From Trichomonas vaginalis G3 (taxonomy: Eukaryota > Parabasalia > Trichomonadida > Trichomonadidae), in assembly GCF_026262505.1 (NCBI RefSeq), contig NC_067206.1, positions 26,489,896 to 26,553,895 on the forward strand: 64,000 nt of DNA, given 5' to 3'. A model generated the notes under the pieces. That model saw only the letters and a program-made list of their open reading frames with translations, was not told where the DNA came from and searched no databases. The position numbers and the translations under genes were made by a program. Below, piece by piece: positions 22,680-33,287 of this stretch (positions are counted from its first letter, which is position 1; every line of letters begins with the position of its first letter).

Positions 22680-23093
22680 ATGCAAACTGCTGAAAGAAAG
22701 TTTGTGATACAGAGAGCTCCATCGAAGAAGAGGACCACCAAACGTTATTCAGACTATTTGAATAGGATTGCTGAGAGGCGCAGACTCCTTGGAAGCAAGT
22801 ACTTTGATGTCGAAAAGACTGTTAATTCATTCCTAAAATCCCAAAAAAAGAAAGACTTACTAGCCTTTGTATCCAAAGTTAAGATTCAATTTAGACAGAA
22901 GATAGAGCGTGTATTGAGTCGTACCAAAGAAGGAATTTATATTTGGTTATGTGAACATTGGGATCAGGCAAGTCAATTAATAACTTTCAATGGAGACACA
23001 AGCGAAGAATCTAGTTTTGCTCAAACAAACTCAACAATTGATATATGGGATGGATATTGTAATACTTTTGAAGATGAATTTCTGGAATTCTAA
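22680..23093 (+). CDS. Small hypothetical protein, basic N-terminus
   Basis: This 137-residue protein has a strongly basic N-terminal half (FVIQRAPSKKRTTKRYSDYLNRIAERRRLL) predicted helical, a central IYIWLCEHWDQ segment and an acidic C-terminus ending DEFLEF. Composition and codon use are more protein-like than in the surrounding spacer, and a TCATTT Initiator candidate at 22643-22648 lies upstream. No family is recognised. The basic-then-acidic layout would suit a nucleic-acid or membrane-associated protein, but that is speculation. It is isolated in gene-poor sequence. Confidence 0.55.
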   Translation: MQTAERKFVIQRAPSKKRTTKRYSDYLNRIAERRRLLGSKYFDVEKTVNSFLKSQKKKDLLAFVSKVKIQFRQKIERVLSRTKEGIYIWLCEHWDQASQLITFNGDTSEESSFAQTNSTIDIWDGYCNTFEDEFLEF

Positions 23094-23283
23094 TAGTTAT
23101 CATTTGTTTTATTTACTATCTATTTAAAAATCTCGAATTTTCAAAACTTTTTTTATTTTTTTTTGCGGATCCGTCTGTGACTCACTATATTTAGATAGGG
23201 TCTAAAAATAGTTTTATAATAAGATAATGAAGAAATATTAATCATGAGGTTTTTGTATTTTAATTGAATTTTTTTGAGGATGT

Positions 23284-23560
23284 TTTATTGTCGTCTGGAA
23301 AAAGTGACAAAATTATTATTGTCGTCTAAAAAGGTGACAAATTATTATTGTCGTCTGGAAAAGTGACAAAATTATCATTGTCGTCTAAAAAATAGATTTT
23401 TCAAGCATGTTTCGGTACCTAAATAAAGGAAGAACATCAATTCCATCTATGCATATAGTATGCAAACACGCATGATATATGGAGTAGCTCTTTATCTGGC
23501 TAAAAATCCTATTATTTGAAAATTCGCATTGTCGTCTAAAACCGCCAGACGACAATAATA
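23284..23560. repeat. Miniature inverted-repeat element with iterated internal motif
   Basis: The ends are inverted copies: TTATTGTCGTCTGG on the left (about 23285-23298) and CCAGACGACAATAA on the right (about 23545-23558). The left side holds four tandem units of about 30 bp starting ATTGTCGTCT at 23287, 23318, 23347 and 23377; three of the units carry AAAAGTGACAAA or a close variant. A fifth copy at 23528-23537 forms a perfect 10-bp hairpin with 23547-23556. Subterminal iterated motifs are a common feature of transposase-binding ends. No ORF is present. Confidence 0.65.
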
Positions 23561-24734
23561 ATACCCCAATTTTTTAGAGTGGATCCAAATGAATAACTAT
23601 TCAATTTTCTGAATATTCTCAAAAATCGGGTATCTTATATTTCTTTTAATAGTATAGGAATAGAAGATGGAGAACATTTTTTTAAAATTGAAATAAAGCA
23701 CGTTAAACATAACATATTATATTATTATTAATATACAACATATACATTCATATGATTAAGTTTTCAGGAAATGTCACTTTTCATTTTTTACCAATTTATA
23801 TGTCATTTTACAAATTTGTATTCCATAAGTGACAGTCGATTTGAATTTTGTGAGCTCAATATTTATTATAAAATTTTGGAAAGGCAAATCTTTGTTTAGA
23901 CAATAAATAACTTTCTCATTAATACCCTACGTTCCCAACTTCTGGAAAACGGTTTTTCACCCTTATGATCAGTTTCAGACACTTTGGGAATCTCCCAAAC
24001 TTTGATATTTTGCATTATGATAGAGAAACGTGTCTAGTTTAACGCACAGTTGTTTTAAAGGCAAATGATAATATCACATGAAATTATCAAATTATCAAAT
24101 TTTGAAGTACCAGTCCAAAGGGTTAATTAGATCCTACACAGATGTGCGATAGTGAAACATATGTGTTCTTGATTTGAGAAGTCCTACTGATAGAGGTATG
24201 AATCTCACAGCTTTGTGTGAGTGTGTCTGACACTTGTATAGAGTGGAATATGCGCCGACATATATTATATAATAACATGTAGTTGATAATTATGAAAAAA
24301 TAGAATTCGATGCGAATGATATTGAAAGTTGTTTTGTAATTTGATATTTTTCTTATATGTGTTAATTAGTAAATGGCTTGTTTGTTGTGATCGTACTGTG
24401 AAAAATGAAAGGTATTTTAAATTAAAAAAATGAGATTTTGAGATATCTCTAGAATTAAGAATTTATTATGTATTTGACTTTTATATAACTATGTGTAAAG
24501 GATCTCGATGTCTATATGCTTTAAATAAAATTAAATAAAATGAGATAAAAAATTAAAATGGACAAGAAGATATATGGAAATGTAATTTGTATTGTATTGG
24601 TTGTTGGCAAAATGATTTTAATACAGATTTAAGGATTTGGAATGGATTTGAAATTAAATGATTTTTATTCAAGGAATAATAAGATTTTGAACTGGTTTTT
24701 ATTTTGAGAATGTAAACTCCTTCCATAGGATATG

Positions 24735-25186
24735 TATTAGAAAGATCAATTTTAAACTTTTTGAAAGAATTGTTTTTTTGTTGAGTGATTTTCTCTCATT
24801 TGATAATATATTTAAGTTGGCGTATCTTACGCCCTTCCAAAAATATGTATTAGAAAGATCAATTTTAAACTTTTTGAAAGAATTGTTTTTTTGTTGAGCG
24901 ATTTTCTCTCATTTGATAATATATTTAAGTTGGCGTATCTTACGCCCTTCCAAAAATATGTATTAGAAAGATCAATTTTAAACTTTTTGAAAGAATTGTT
25001 TTTTTGTTGAGCGATTTTCTCATATTTAATAATATATTTAAGTTGGCGTATCTTACGCCCTTCCAAAAATATGTATTAGAAAGATCAATGTCAAACTTTT
25101 TGAAAGAATTGTTTTTTTGTTGAGTGATTTTCTCTCATTTGATAATATATTTAAGTTGGCGTCTCTTACGCCCTTCCAAATATTTC
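24735..25186. repeat. 113-bp tandem repeat, four copies
   Basis: Copies start at TATTAGAAAGATCAA at 24735, 24848, 24961 and 25074, so the period is exactly 113 bp. Copies are nearly identical; the first begins in diverged flank and the last ends near 25186. Each unit ends with the short palindrome GGCGTATCTTACGCC (GGCGTCTCTTACGCC in the last). An open frame across the array is a by-product of the period not being a multiple of three and is not a gene. Confidence 0.85.
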
Positions 25187-25337
25187 TTAAAAATTTAAAT
25201 TTGTCTCATCTCCTACTCTTAATTTAAAAAAATTTCAAAATCCATAATAGTAAACATTTCTTATTTTTATTTAAATCTGAAAAAAATAAATTTAAACAAT
25301 TTCTCTACACACGACGGCTTCGGCGGTTTTCAGAATG

Positions 25338-25471
25338 GTTGACAACTGAATTCATCAGGATAATGTCGGTTGGGGTGCCCTTCTTGGCCTCCTGAGTACT
25401 CACCAAGATACCCCCAGCTCCCGCAAAACACCTCCCATAGGTGAGCATTAACTGATGAAGTTATTGACAAC
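25338..25471. repeat. GC-richer imperfect inverted repeat, possible structured RNA
   Basis: The arms GTTGACAACTGAATTCATCA...TAATG (25338-25365) and CATTAACTGATGAAGTTATTG...AAC (25446-25471) are imperfect reverse complements. The 80-bp interior is far richer in G+C than the surroundings and contains the palindrome TGAGTACTCA inside CTTGG...CCAAG. It can therefore fold into a long branched hairpin on either strand. A UUCG-type tetraloop sequence (GGCTTCGGCG) lies just outside at about 25317. No known RNA family was recognised. Confidence 0.5.
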
Positions 25472-25539
25472 TTTATCTGATTTTTTTCTTTGTTTTTTTG
25501 TTAAGATTTCTTAACCAAAGACTCAAAAACAAAACTTCG

Positions 25540-25857
25540 CTTCAAGTTGCTGTCTTCCCAGTTACTCTGTCGCAATCTTTTGTCTGATTGCGTGCAAAGT
25601 TCTGCTCCTTTGAGACTCTGCCCGACAGATGCATCTGGGAGACAGCACCCAAGCAGCTTATCGCTTCAAGTTGCTGTCTTCCCAGTTACTCTGTCGCAAT
25701 CTTTTGTCTGATTGCGTGCAAAGTTCTGCTCCTTTGAGACTCTGCCCGACAGATGCATCTGGGAGACAGCACCCAAGCAGCTTATCGCTTCAAGTTGCTG
25801 TCTTCCCAGTTACTCTGTCGCAATCTTTTGTCTGATTGCGTGCAAAGTTCTGCTCCA
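25540..25857. repeat. 124-bp tandem repeat whose unit can fold as a multi-branched structure
   Basis: Units begin CTTCAAGTTGCTGTCTTCCC at 25540, 25664 and 25788 (period 124 bp; the third is cut short near 25857). In the first unit, GCTGTCTTCCCAG (25549-25561) pairs with CTGGGAGACAGC (25635-25646), CTGTCG (25567-25572) with CGACAG (25623-25628), GCAATC with GATTGC (25572-25591), and CAAAG (25595-25599) with CTTTG (25608-25612). This nested, branched layout is unusual for satellite DNA. Base composition is near 50% G+C against roughly 25-30% around it. Function is unknown; open frames here are artefacts of the repetition. Confidence 0.8.
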
Positions 25858-25956
25858 TGAATTATCAAATATGTGCCATTTCAGGAGAGATAACAAGCTC
25901 ATGCCTCCTGGAATGGCGGATTGTTCAACAATCTTCTTCTGATTGCAGAACTTTCA

Positions 25957-26218
25957 ACCGACAAGAGTGCACAATACACTCTTGTCGGTCACAGTTTCGC
26001 ATTCAAGTTATGAATGGGGAACTTGATATCATTCTGTGAGACATACAGTGACAATGTCTCCCGGAATGAGACACTTTGACCGACAAGAGTGCACAATACA
26101 CTCTTGTCGGTCAAAGTTTCGCATTCAAGTTATGAATGGGGAACTTGATATCATTCTGACATCAGTGACAATGTCTCCCGGAATGAGACACTGTACCGAC
26201 AAGAGTGCACAATACACT
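25957..26218. repeat. About 120-bp tandem repeat with perfect 17-bp hairpins
   Basis: The landmark ACCGACAAGAGTG occurs at 25957, 26079 and 26195 (spacing 122 and 116 bp). In the middle copy, TTTGACCGACAAGAGTG (26075-26091) pairs perfectly with 26099-26115 across a 7-base loop. The same unit has hairpins TCAAGTT/AACTTGA (26003-26026) and GTCTC/GAGAC (26056-26072). The third copy stops inside the loop at 26218, where AT-rich spacer resumes abruptly. It follows the 124-bp array directly and shares its composition, so the two probably form one island. Confidence 0.8.
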
Positions 26219-28236
26219 TAATGTTTTCAAATTTTCAGATTTAAATTTAATCTTTATTTTCATCATCATTTATAGTCTTGTTCCTTTATACAGTTATAAT
26301 AAATTATCGTCAGATTCTAATATTTAAGATTCTTACTACTCAATTCAATATAATTATGTTAGTCACTCATATTCAGGAGAATAATTTAAAAATCTATAGC
26401 TCATATTTTGATAGTTATATATTTAGATGATATATATTGCAATTCCGGTTTCAACACGATCAAATGCCAAACCAAGACAAAATATATATGAAATTTCAAA
26501 ATATCGATTTACATTAGAATCTATATCTAATTTTATCAATACACAAGTAGTTAATGTTCAATACATCTTTGAGCAACGTGAATAGCACAATTTTATAGGA
26601 TTATTAGTTGATTATATAAAATATAAGCCAAATCGAATCTGCTATATAGTACTTTAGTTTATCATTGAATGTTAAATGTGTTCATATAAATATTTGAGTC
26701 AGATATCGCATTTTCTAATTTCAAAATTTATCTCATGAAGTTAGAATTTATTTGATCATACAACATCATGTTAGTCAAACCAGAGTTCAATGGCGATTCT
26801 AAAATGGAACAAATGCTTGTTTTATCAAAATGTTAAAATATTAATCTAAAAAACTTAATATCTAACCAAACCATTCTAGAATTATTATATACAGGTATGG
26901 GCAATCTAAATGCACACGGAATTCGGAAAATTAAAAAGAATATTTATGAGATTATTAAATCTTATGTAATTCAATGAAAAGTAGATAATATGAATATCCA
27001 TAGGCTATATATCAACATATGAGTTTTTGGTTTGACCAATACTATACTAATGTGATCAAATTAATCTGATTTCTTAGATTTTCATTTGAAGCATTTGCAG
27101 TAGTAGGGGTACCTTTATATATTAACATATTAAAAAATTGCGCTCCGATTCGCAGTTTCTTCATGATTTTGAGATTGCATTAGATTTCGCGATGCAGAAA
27201 AAAATCACTTTAGATTCCCGTCAAACTCTAAGTATAAGCATGTCTCTATATGTAGAAACTGTCTGCGCTATTTATTTCCCGGCTCAAAAAACCACGGTGT
27301 CTGTGTGAGGAAAATACCCATTTTAGGACCCTGGGTATTTCTTGATTTTTTAAAAATTATTTGCTTTACTTGTTTTATTAATATTCTATTATAAAATTTT
27401 TCTTTATATCCTTGGTTCCATTTGCAAGGATCTAATGCAATTTTTTTTTCGAAATCTTTTGATTTAAAAATAGTCTGAATGAGATTACAATTCAATATCC
27501 TTCTAGAAGTACTTATCTATGTCATGTCATTTGATTAATTGGATTTATGGTTTCACAAATAATTTGTGGAAATAAAAATGGATTTTTTAAAACGACGATA
27601 ACGATCATTTTCATTCCTCTTCAGAAAATTGAAGTGAATTCAATAAATTATGACTTGATTTGTGAAAATTTCTGATGTCAGAATTATTTTTATTTGCAAC
27701 CAGATTCATAAATTATCAAAAGGAATCTCACATACTATGAATTCGTGAGTAATCACGGTTTTTTGAATTGACTTTAATTCCGGAATAATTATCTGATGAA
27801 ATCCACCATTTTATGGGTCAATTTGTTCTATTAAAATATTGTATTATGTTGTAATCTAGCAAATATTCATAGTTATATTGATGGAATCACATCTAAACAG
27901 AAACAGCCGAAAGTGTTTCCGTATAAGCGTATACAAATAAACATATTTTCCAAACATATTATAATTATATGTGACTAATAAGAATAATCATGGGATAGAA
28001 AATATTGAAGATATTTTAAAATTTCGGAAACCCGAGAAATAATATCGATTAGTTTAATATAAATGATAATCCAGAAATACAAATGATGGATATTTATGTT
28101 CAATTATGAGGTAATCATTTATAAAAGCGTGAATATCAATAAATATAGAGGAATAACAAGCAAATATAAAGACTGATCCCTTAAATGAATGTTATCGAGA
28201 AAAATTTAAGATCATTATTTATTTTATTGATGAAAT
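26219..28236. other. Gene-free spacer
   Basis: AT-rich sequence with no supportable gene. A short palindrome AATACCC...GGGTATT lies near 27311-27340, and CGATAACGAT-type sequence near 27595 resembles a motif in the 14676-15775 element. Nothing else organised was seen. Confidence 0.4.
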
Positions 28237-29293
28237 AAGGGTTTCGTTTTGCGAAAAAAACGTACAATACGCAATTTCGCTAAAAAAAACATTTAGCTAG
28301 CAATTTCGACCTTTGACTCCACTCAAGACGTCACTTTTTTAATTTTGCGGTATCATATTTTTGGAAAATCTTTATGAATATTATATAAAAAGTCTCTTTA
28401 ATATCTATATTTCATATTTTTATCGATTTTTAAAGTTTTTGCGAAAAGTATTCAATTATTTTTGCTATTTGGTCGGGTAAATGTCAGATTTGCGACATTT
28501 TCTGATATGATATTCAGATTCTACGTTGATAATAATGCTTATAGAACCCTCTTGCTATTGTGTCAAAATTGCGAAACCGATAGCAAAAATATCTCGCAAT
28601 ATCAAAATTGAGATATTGAGTGAATTATGCATTATAGAGATTAAAAATATGATTTGTGAAAACATCTCATCAGTTTCTAGCTAATTCAAAAATCTTTACT
28701 ATCTTATTCGATTAAAATGAAAAGGGAATAGTTTCATTATGCTTTAAATGACAGCCTTATAATATAATCATAGTTTTCGCTCAATATGCAGCATTTTTTT
28801 TTCGAAATCTATGGTCAATGTCCTAAATACTGATTGCTTTGCATTCATATCTCTTACATTTTCTATACACACATCACTATTCATTGCTATTCCTATCTTT
28901 TTCATTTTTGTTTGTTTCTCATAATTTCTCAAAAAACACGATAACTTGATATTTGTAAATATCATACTTTATAACGTAAATAAGAACTTGACCTATTAAG
29001 AAAAGCAGTAATGAAAAGAAAATCTGAAATTCATAAAAATTACAAGTTTCTGATGACAATTAGCTTAATTAAACCAGGTACAAGATTATATAATTGTATT
29101 TTCTATCCAATTATCCATATAATATCTTATCCAGAAAAAATAACTTGATCAATACCAAATGATTTTTTAACTAGTAAATAAAGTATTTTCTTTACACACA
29201 CATTGTATATCATAGTTTTTTTTTTTGGTTTCGCAAAACATCCAAAAACAAATATGCTATAAAAGTGACAATTTTAGCAAAACGAAACCCTTA
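28237..29293. mobile_element. 1.06-kb non-autonomous TIR element with 8-bp target duplication
   Basis: The left end AAGGGTTTCGTTTTGC (28237-28252) is the reverse complement of the right end GCAAAACGAAACCCTT (29277-29292), followed by one A. The 8-bp sequence GATGAAAT flanks the element on both sides (28229-28236 and 29294-29301). The interior has no long ORF. Terminal AAGGGT, size and extra 3' A are shared with the element at 14676-15775, so they are probably members of one family. The right end lies about 130 bp upstream of the RRM gene, within its presumed promoter region. Confidence 0.78.
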
Positions 29294-29428
29294 GATGAAA
29301 TCATAGACTATTAGTAAATATTAGCATGATATATCGATTTAATTTCAATTTCTATTGTTTGATCTTTTACAAATTGTAAACATCTGAAAAATTGAGAACA
29401 TGTCTTCAGCACTACTGAAATTTGTGCT

Positions 29429-30634
29429 ATGGCCGAGAACGAACAACAACAGAATGGTAGTAATTTGGCAATGAATAGTAACATTCGTGTAAATACTCAA
29501 AACAAACCTGCTCAGGAAAATAATAAAATTCCTGTCCACGTAGTTTTTTTCTATAATATCAGGTATGATACTAAACCCGATGTTGTAAGAAAATTTGCTG
29601 AGAAATTTGGTGAGATTAAATCAATATTTGATAGACAAGATGCCGGACAATATTTTGTTACTTATTATGATATCAGAGACGCTAAACGCGCTGTTGAACA
29701 AGCACCATTTCAAGAAATTGAAGGCAGAGAAGTCAAGGCAAACTATGCCTTCAAGAATGATAAAAATAAGAAAGACCCTGTTTGTGCTACTATACAATTC
29801 ACAACTTCTTCTTCTCAAATTACCGAAAGTGATATACATGCTAAACTCTCCGAATTTGGTGAAATTCGCCAGATTCGCAAGGATGGTGATAATGTCTTTG
29901 TTGTGAAATATTTTAATCTTCGCTCCGTAAATAAGGCATTAGAAAATCCTGAGGTAGAAATAATGGGAGAGAAAGTTACTCTCGAAGCAAGGATTGGCGA
30001 GGATGACGGTATCTCTAGAGAACCGGATGCAATTAAAAAATCAGATAAAAGAAGGGATGAGAAAGATTTCCATAAGCGAGATGACAGAAACAACAATAAT
30101 AAACCTCGAAATGAGCGTACGCAACAACCACAAGTACAACAAACCCAACAATATCAAGCTCAACCTCAATATCAGAACTACCCACCACAGCAACCTTACT
30201 ATCCACCGCAGTACCCACCACAACAAGCTGCTCCACCTCCATACCCTTACAATTACCCTTATCCGCCTCAACCAGCTCAACAATATCAATATCCACAGAA
30301 CCATTACAGTTATCCACCACCCCCTCCGCACCAACAACAACCTTACCCTTACCAGCCTCCACCACCACCAGCATATCCTTATCCGCAAGCTCAGCATCAG
30401 CAACCACCTTATCAACCTCAACATTACGCTCAGCAGCCAACATACCAACCTCAGGAGACACATACACAGCCATCCTATCGTCAGGAACAGCCAAGACAAA
30501 CTCCTTCTCCCCCTCAATCACAACAAACTCAACAGACACCTCCTCCAGCTCCAGCAACACAACAGCAGCAACAACAGACACAAGAGAAGCCTCAGCAATC
30601 GTCTATTAGCAAATTACTTACTTTGTTGCAATGA
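29429..30634 (+). CDS. RNA-binding protein with two RRMs and a Pro/Gln/Tyr-rich tail
   Basis: This 401-residue protein has two adjacent RNA-recognition motifs (about 35-108 and 114-190). RNP2-like strands are VHVVFFYNIR and CATIQFTTSS; RNP1-like strands are AGQYFVTYYD and NVFVVKYFN. The spacing, with the second RRM immediately following, recalls Mei2-like proteins, but the characteristic third Mei2 RRM is absent. A charged linker (RRDEKDFHKRDDRNNNNKPR) leads to a long Pro/Gln/Tyr-rich low-complexity tail (about 225-390), typical of proteins that enter RNP granules. No Initiator is visible; an ATG at 29400 opens an overlapping out-of-frame reading frame of 24 codons before this start. Confidence 0.85.
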   Translation: MAENEQQQNGSNLAMNSNIRVNTQNKPAQENNKIPVHVVFFYNIRYDTKPDVVRKFAEKFGEIKSIFDRQDAGQYFVTYYDIRDAKRAVEQAPFQEIEGREVKANYAFKNDKNKKDPVCATIQFTTSSSQITESDIHAKLSEFGEIRQIRKDGDNVFVVKYFNLRSVNKALENPEVEIMGEKVTLEARIGEDDGISREPDAIKKSDKRRDEKDFHKRDDRNNNNKPRNERTQQPQVQQTQQYQAQPQYQNYPPQQPYYPPQYPPQQAAPPPYPYNYPYPPQPAQQYQYPQNHYSYPPPPPHQQQPYPYQPPPPPAYPYPQAQHQQPPYQPQHYAQQPTYQPQETHTQPSYRQEQPRQTPSPPQSQQTQQTPPPAPATQQQQQQTQEKPQQSSISKLLTLLQ

Positions 30635-31516
30635 GTTTGAAAATTTTGAATTTTATTTTATTGCCTTATACTTAATTTCTGCTATTTATCGTTTGGTTTT
30701 GTGTTGTAAGGCAGATTTGGCTTTAATTATGTAGTTTTTCTTTATATTTTCTCATATTTTATTTTATATCAAAATTTTATAGAATTGTTCTGAATCTTCT
30801 TGATATTCATTGTGTTTATATCACAGGATATCGATTAATTATATGTTAAATTTTTTCTTATTCTTATTTTCATTTTTATCTTTAATGCTTTGGATAATAA
30901 CATTCTGTTTATTTAAAAATGACTTTTATATTCTCTATATATTTCAATTTCTCCCCAAAATTTTCAAGAATTATCATCCAAAAAAATTTTTTTTTGTTAA
31001 CTTAGTTCATGAATTAGTATCACTCATATAATCTTCTGAAATGCTTGCAACATATATTGAATCATGAATACTTTCATCAGATAAAAATTTTGATGTTCAA
31101 TTAATGATTAATTAGATATTTGATTGTAAAAAAACATATTACAGATTTTGTATCTTTCGTATCTGCTAGTAAATATTTGATTTTGGTTTAATTTGATTCA
31201 TCACATTCTTTTCAAAAATATAAAGCTTCATTAGTTTGACATACATGCTTTCTAATATAATTGGATTCATTTCTAATGTAAATGATATCATTATTTATTT
31301 TAATCATTAATTCATTCCGCATTAAGGGATTAAAGTCTTATAATGTGATTGCATTCTCACAGGCCAATTATCCATAAGATATTTCACGATAAATCACATC
31401 ATTTTTGAAAAAAGGAACTTGAAACTACCTAATTGTTCACTATTAAAACTTATTCTTTAAAAATTATTTATAAAATAATATTTATATTAACAAACAATAT
31501 CAAAATATGAACAATA
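30635..31516. other. Intergenic spacer
   Basis: AT-rich sequence between the converging RRM and PP2A-A genes. I see no gene; open frames here start with TTG and encode Phe/Leu/Ile-rich peptides typical of AT-rich spacer. Terminators cannot be recognised by eye. Confidence 0.4.
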
Positions 31517-33271
31517 TTACATTTGGACAAAATATTTCACATCTGCATCAGGATCATTAGCCAATTGTTTCATGCAGAGCTTAATTTTCTGCTGTCCTTG
31601 CTGTGTTACGAACGCTTTCAGTTTATTAAGTGTTTTTGCAGCCAAAATTCTTACGTTAACAACTTTGTCAGATGCCATCAAAATCACTGGTGGCAAAATT
31701 CTTTCTGTCATCACTTCCTGAGGTAAAACCTGCCCTATGTAAGATGCCGCGAGGAGTGCAGCTTGTCTTACAGGTATCCTTTGAGAGTGGTTCAGTCTCA
31801 TAATTACAGAAACAATTGCATCTATAACTTCATTGAAAGAGTTTGTTTGGTCACCTTGCATCACTTGTAAAAAGTCAGGCAATGTCATGGCCATTTCTTC
31901 TCTTACTGCGTAGACTTCATCCTGTAGCCAATCACCAATTAATGGTATAATCTGTGCGTGTATGGCTTCTCCTGTCACGAAAGGCAAGAAAATACAGAAA
32001 TTTCGGATAATTTCTATTCGAACTCTCCAATCTTCTTTTGTTGCAACTTCAATGAGTTTTGGAAGAATGACACGAGTGATTGAGAAAGAGTTTATTGCTC
32101 CAAATGTGCTGCTGAGAGATCTAAGGACAGCAATAACAACATCCCTATCATTGTCGTTGATTAATTGTGCAACTAAAGGGAAAATTTTTTCTTCAGCAAC
32201 ATTGTCAGGAACAATTTTTGCGAAATACAAAATATCAGCGGCAACTTCTTCTCGGACTTGCTTGAAACGCTCAGCAGCAAGGAGATTGACTTCAGGAAGA
32301 ACAGTATCTATGAAGTAATTCGGTACTTTCTGCAAAACATCAACAATTTGTCTGCAACACAAACAAGCGGCGGTTTTTACTTCAGGATCTGGATCTCTTA
32401 GAAGGATAAGAAGGATCATACCGATATCACTGTTGATCAGATCGGATCCGAAATATGGAATTAACTTCGGAAGTGCCTTTGCCATGTTAGCACGAACCCA
32501 CCATGAAGAATCTTTGACCATTACACGGGAAATAGGGACAATGAACTGTACTCTGTCTTGTGGAGATATTTTGGCGGCAATGGGAGGTAGACATCCTGGA
32601 ATCATGACTCTAATGCTTTCATCATCATCGTTAATTCGTTCTTGGAGGCCTTGGCGAACGATTTCGCTCATGATTGTAGTTTGTTTAAGAACGTTAACTA
32701 GTTCTGGAATGGCTGCAAGTGCGGCGCGACGAACTGAAGCTGTTTCATCTTTTAACATAGAAACAAAAGCACGTCTAAGCTTAGCTTTGTTAGAATCTGC
32801 AACGCGCTCGTATAGATGGGGTAGTAACATGCATGCATCTGTCTTGAATGTGACTTGATTCGATGAGAATAAAGTAATTAAAAATTTTGTGATCGTAGGA
32901 TCAGCTTCATTTGATGGAATGTGATTGCACACTTTTGCTAGAGACTTTACTGCTTTCTCACGTACAAAAATTTCGTCTGAATCGGCAAGAATTTTTAATG
33001 GCTCGATTAATACTGTCGCAAATTTAGAGCCTCCAACATATTTTACAAAACCTCCGAGCTGCTCTGCAATAATAGCTTTTACTTCTCCGTCCAAACTAAT
33101 TCCAGACATTAAAAATGGTAATAACGAGTTTCTTGTTGCTTCAGGACCAAGAGCTGCGGCAATTAAATACATGTTTCCTGCTGTAAAAAGACGTTCGTGA
33201 ATACTTTCTCCTTGAATGTCTTCTGTGAACAGAGCTAGAATCTGTGCAGGCTCTAAATCATCAGAATCCAT
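31517..33271 (-). CDS. PPP2R1: Protein phosphatase 2A scaffold subunit A (PR65), HEAT-repeat protein
   Basis: This 584-residue protein is made entirely of HEAT repeats, close to the 589 residues and 15 repeats of animal PR65. Diagnostic stretches include VREKAVKSLAKVC, DETASVRRAALAAIPEL, SSWWVRANMAKALPKL, FKQVREEVAADILYFAK, DWRVRIEIIRNFCIF and AVREEMAMTLPDF, which carry the conserved Arg and Asp of PR65-type HEAT repeats. The protein scaffolds the PP2A catalytic and regulatory B subunits in the cytosol and nucleus. The ATG at 33271 gives MDSDDLEPAQIL, a sensible PR65 N-terminus. The promoter lacks a normally oriented Initiator but has AAAGTGAC at 33280-33287. Confidence 0.95.
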   Translation of the reverse strand: MDSDDLEPAQILALFTEDIQGESIHERLFTAGNMYLIAAALGPEATRNSLLPFLMSGISLDGEVKAIIAEQLGGFVKYVGGSKFATVLIEPLKILADSDEIFVREKAVKSLAKVCNHIPSNEADPTITKFLITLFSSNQVTFKTDACMLLPHLYERVADSNKAKLRRAFVSMLKDETASVRRAALAAIPELVNVLKQTTIMSEIVRQGLQERINDDDESIRVMIPGCLPPIAAKISPQDRVQFIVPISRVMVKDSSWWVRANMAKALPKLIPYFGSDLINSDIGMILLILLRDPDPEVKTAACLCCRQIVDVLQKVPNYFIDTVLPEVNLLAAERFKQVREEVAADILYFAKIVPDNVAEEKIFPLVAQLINDNDRDVVIAVLRSLSSTFGAINSFSITRVILPKLIEVATKEDWRVRIEIIRNFCIFLPFVTGEAIHAQIIPLIGDWLQDEVYAVREEMAMTLPDFLQVMQGDQTNSFNEVIDAIVSVIMRLNHSQRIPVRQAALLAASYIGQVLPQEVMTERILPPVILMASDKVVNVRILAAKTLNKLKAFVTQQGQQKIKLCMKQLANDPDADVKYFVQM

Positions 33272-33279
33272 TTAATTTC

Positions 33280-33287
33280 GTCACTTT
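33280..33287 (-). promoter_or_regulatory. AAAGTGAC box before the PP2A-A gene
   Basis: On the minus strand AAAAAGTGACGAAATTAA precedes the ATG, with the box ending eight bases upstream. It is the reverse complement of a TCACTTT Initiator core. The same box precedes four other genes in this window. Confidence 0.5.

Noticed and set aside
25352-25458. CTGATGA on both strands (25452-25458 plus strand, 25352-25358 minus strand), suggesting hammerhead ribozymes
   Set aside because: The required GAAA after stem II and the cleavage-site strand are not placed to form a three-stem hammerhead on either strand.
25540-26218. Regularly spaced repeats resembling a CRISPR array
   Set aside because: Whole 116-124-bp units are repeated, not short repeats with unique spacers, and the genome is eukaryotic.
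25629-26221. Open frames of 60-76 codons in the GC-rich repeats
   Set aside because: They follow the repeat periodicity, overlap one another and have no Initiator or protein-like composition.
29994-30734. Long shifted and antisense frames over the Pro/Gln-rich tail of the RRM gene
   Set aside because: Low-complexity CAA/CCA-rich DNA lacks stops in other frames; the RRM frame has the domains and the ATG.
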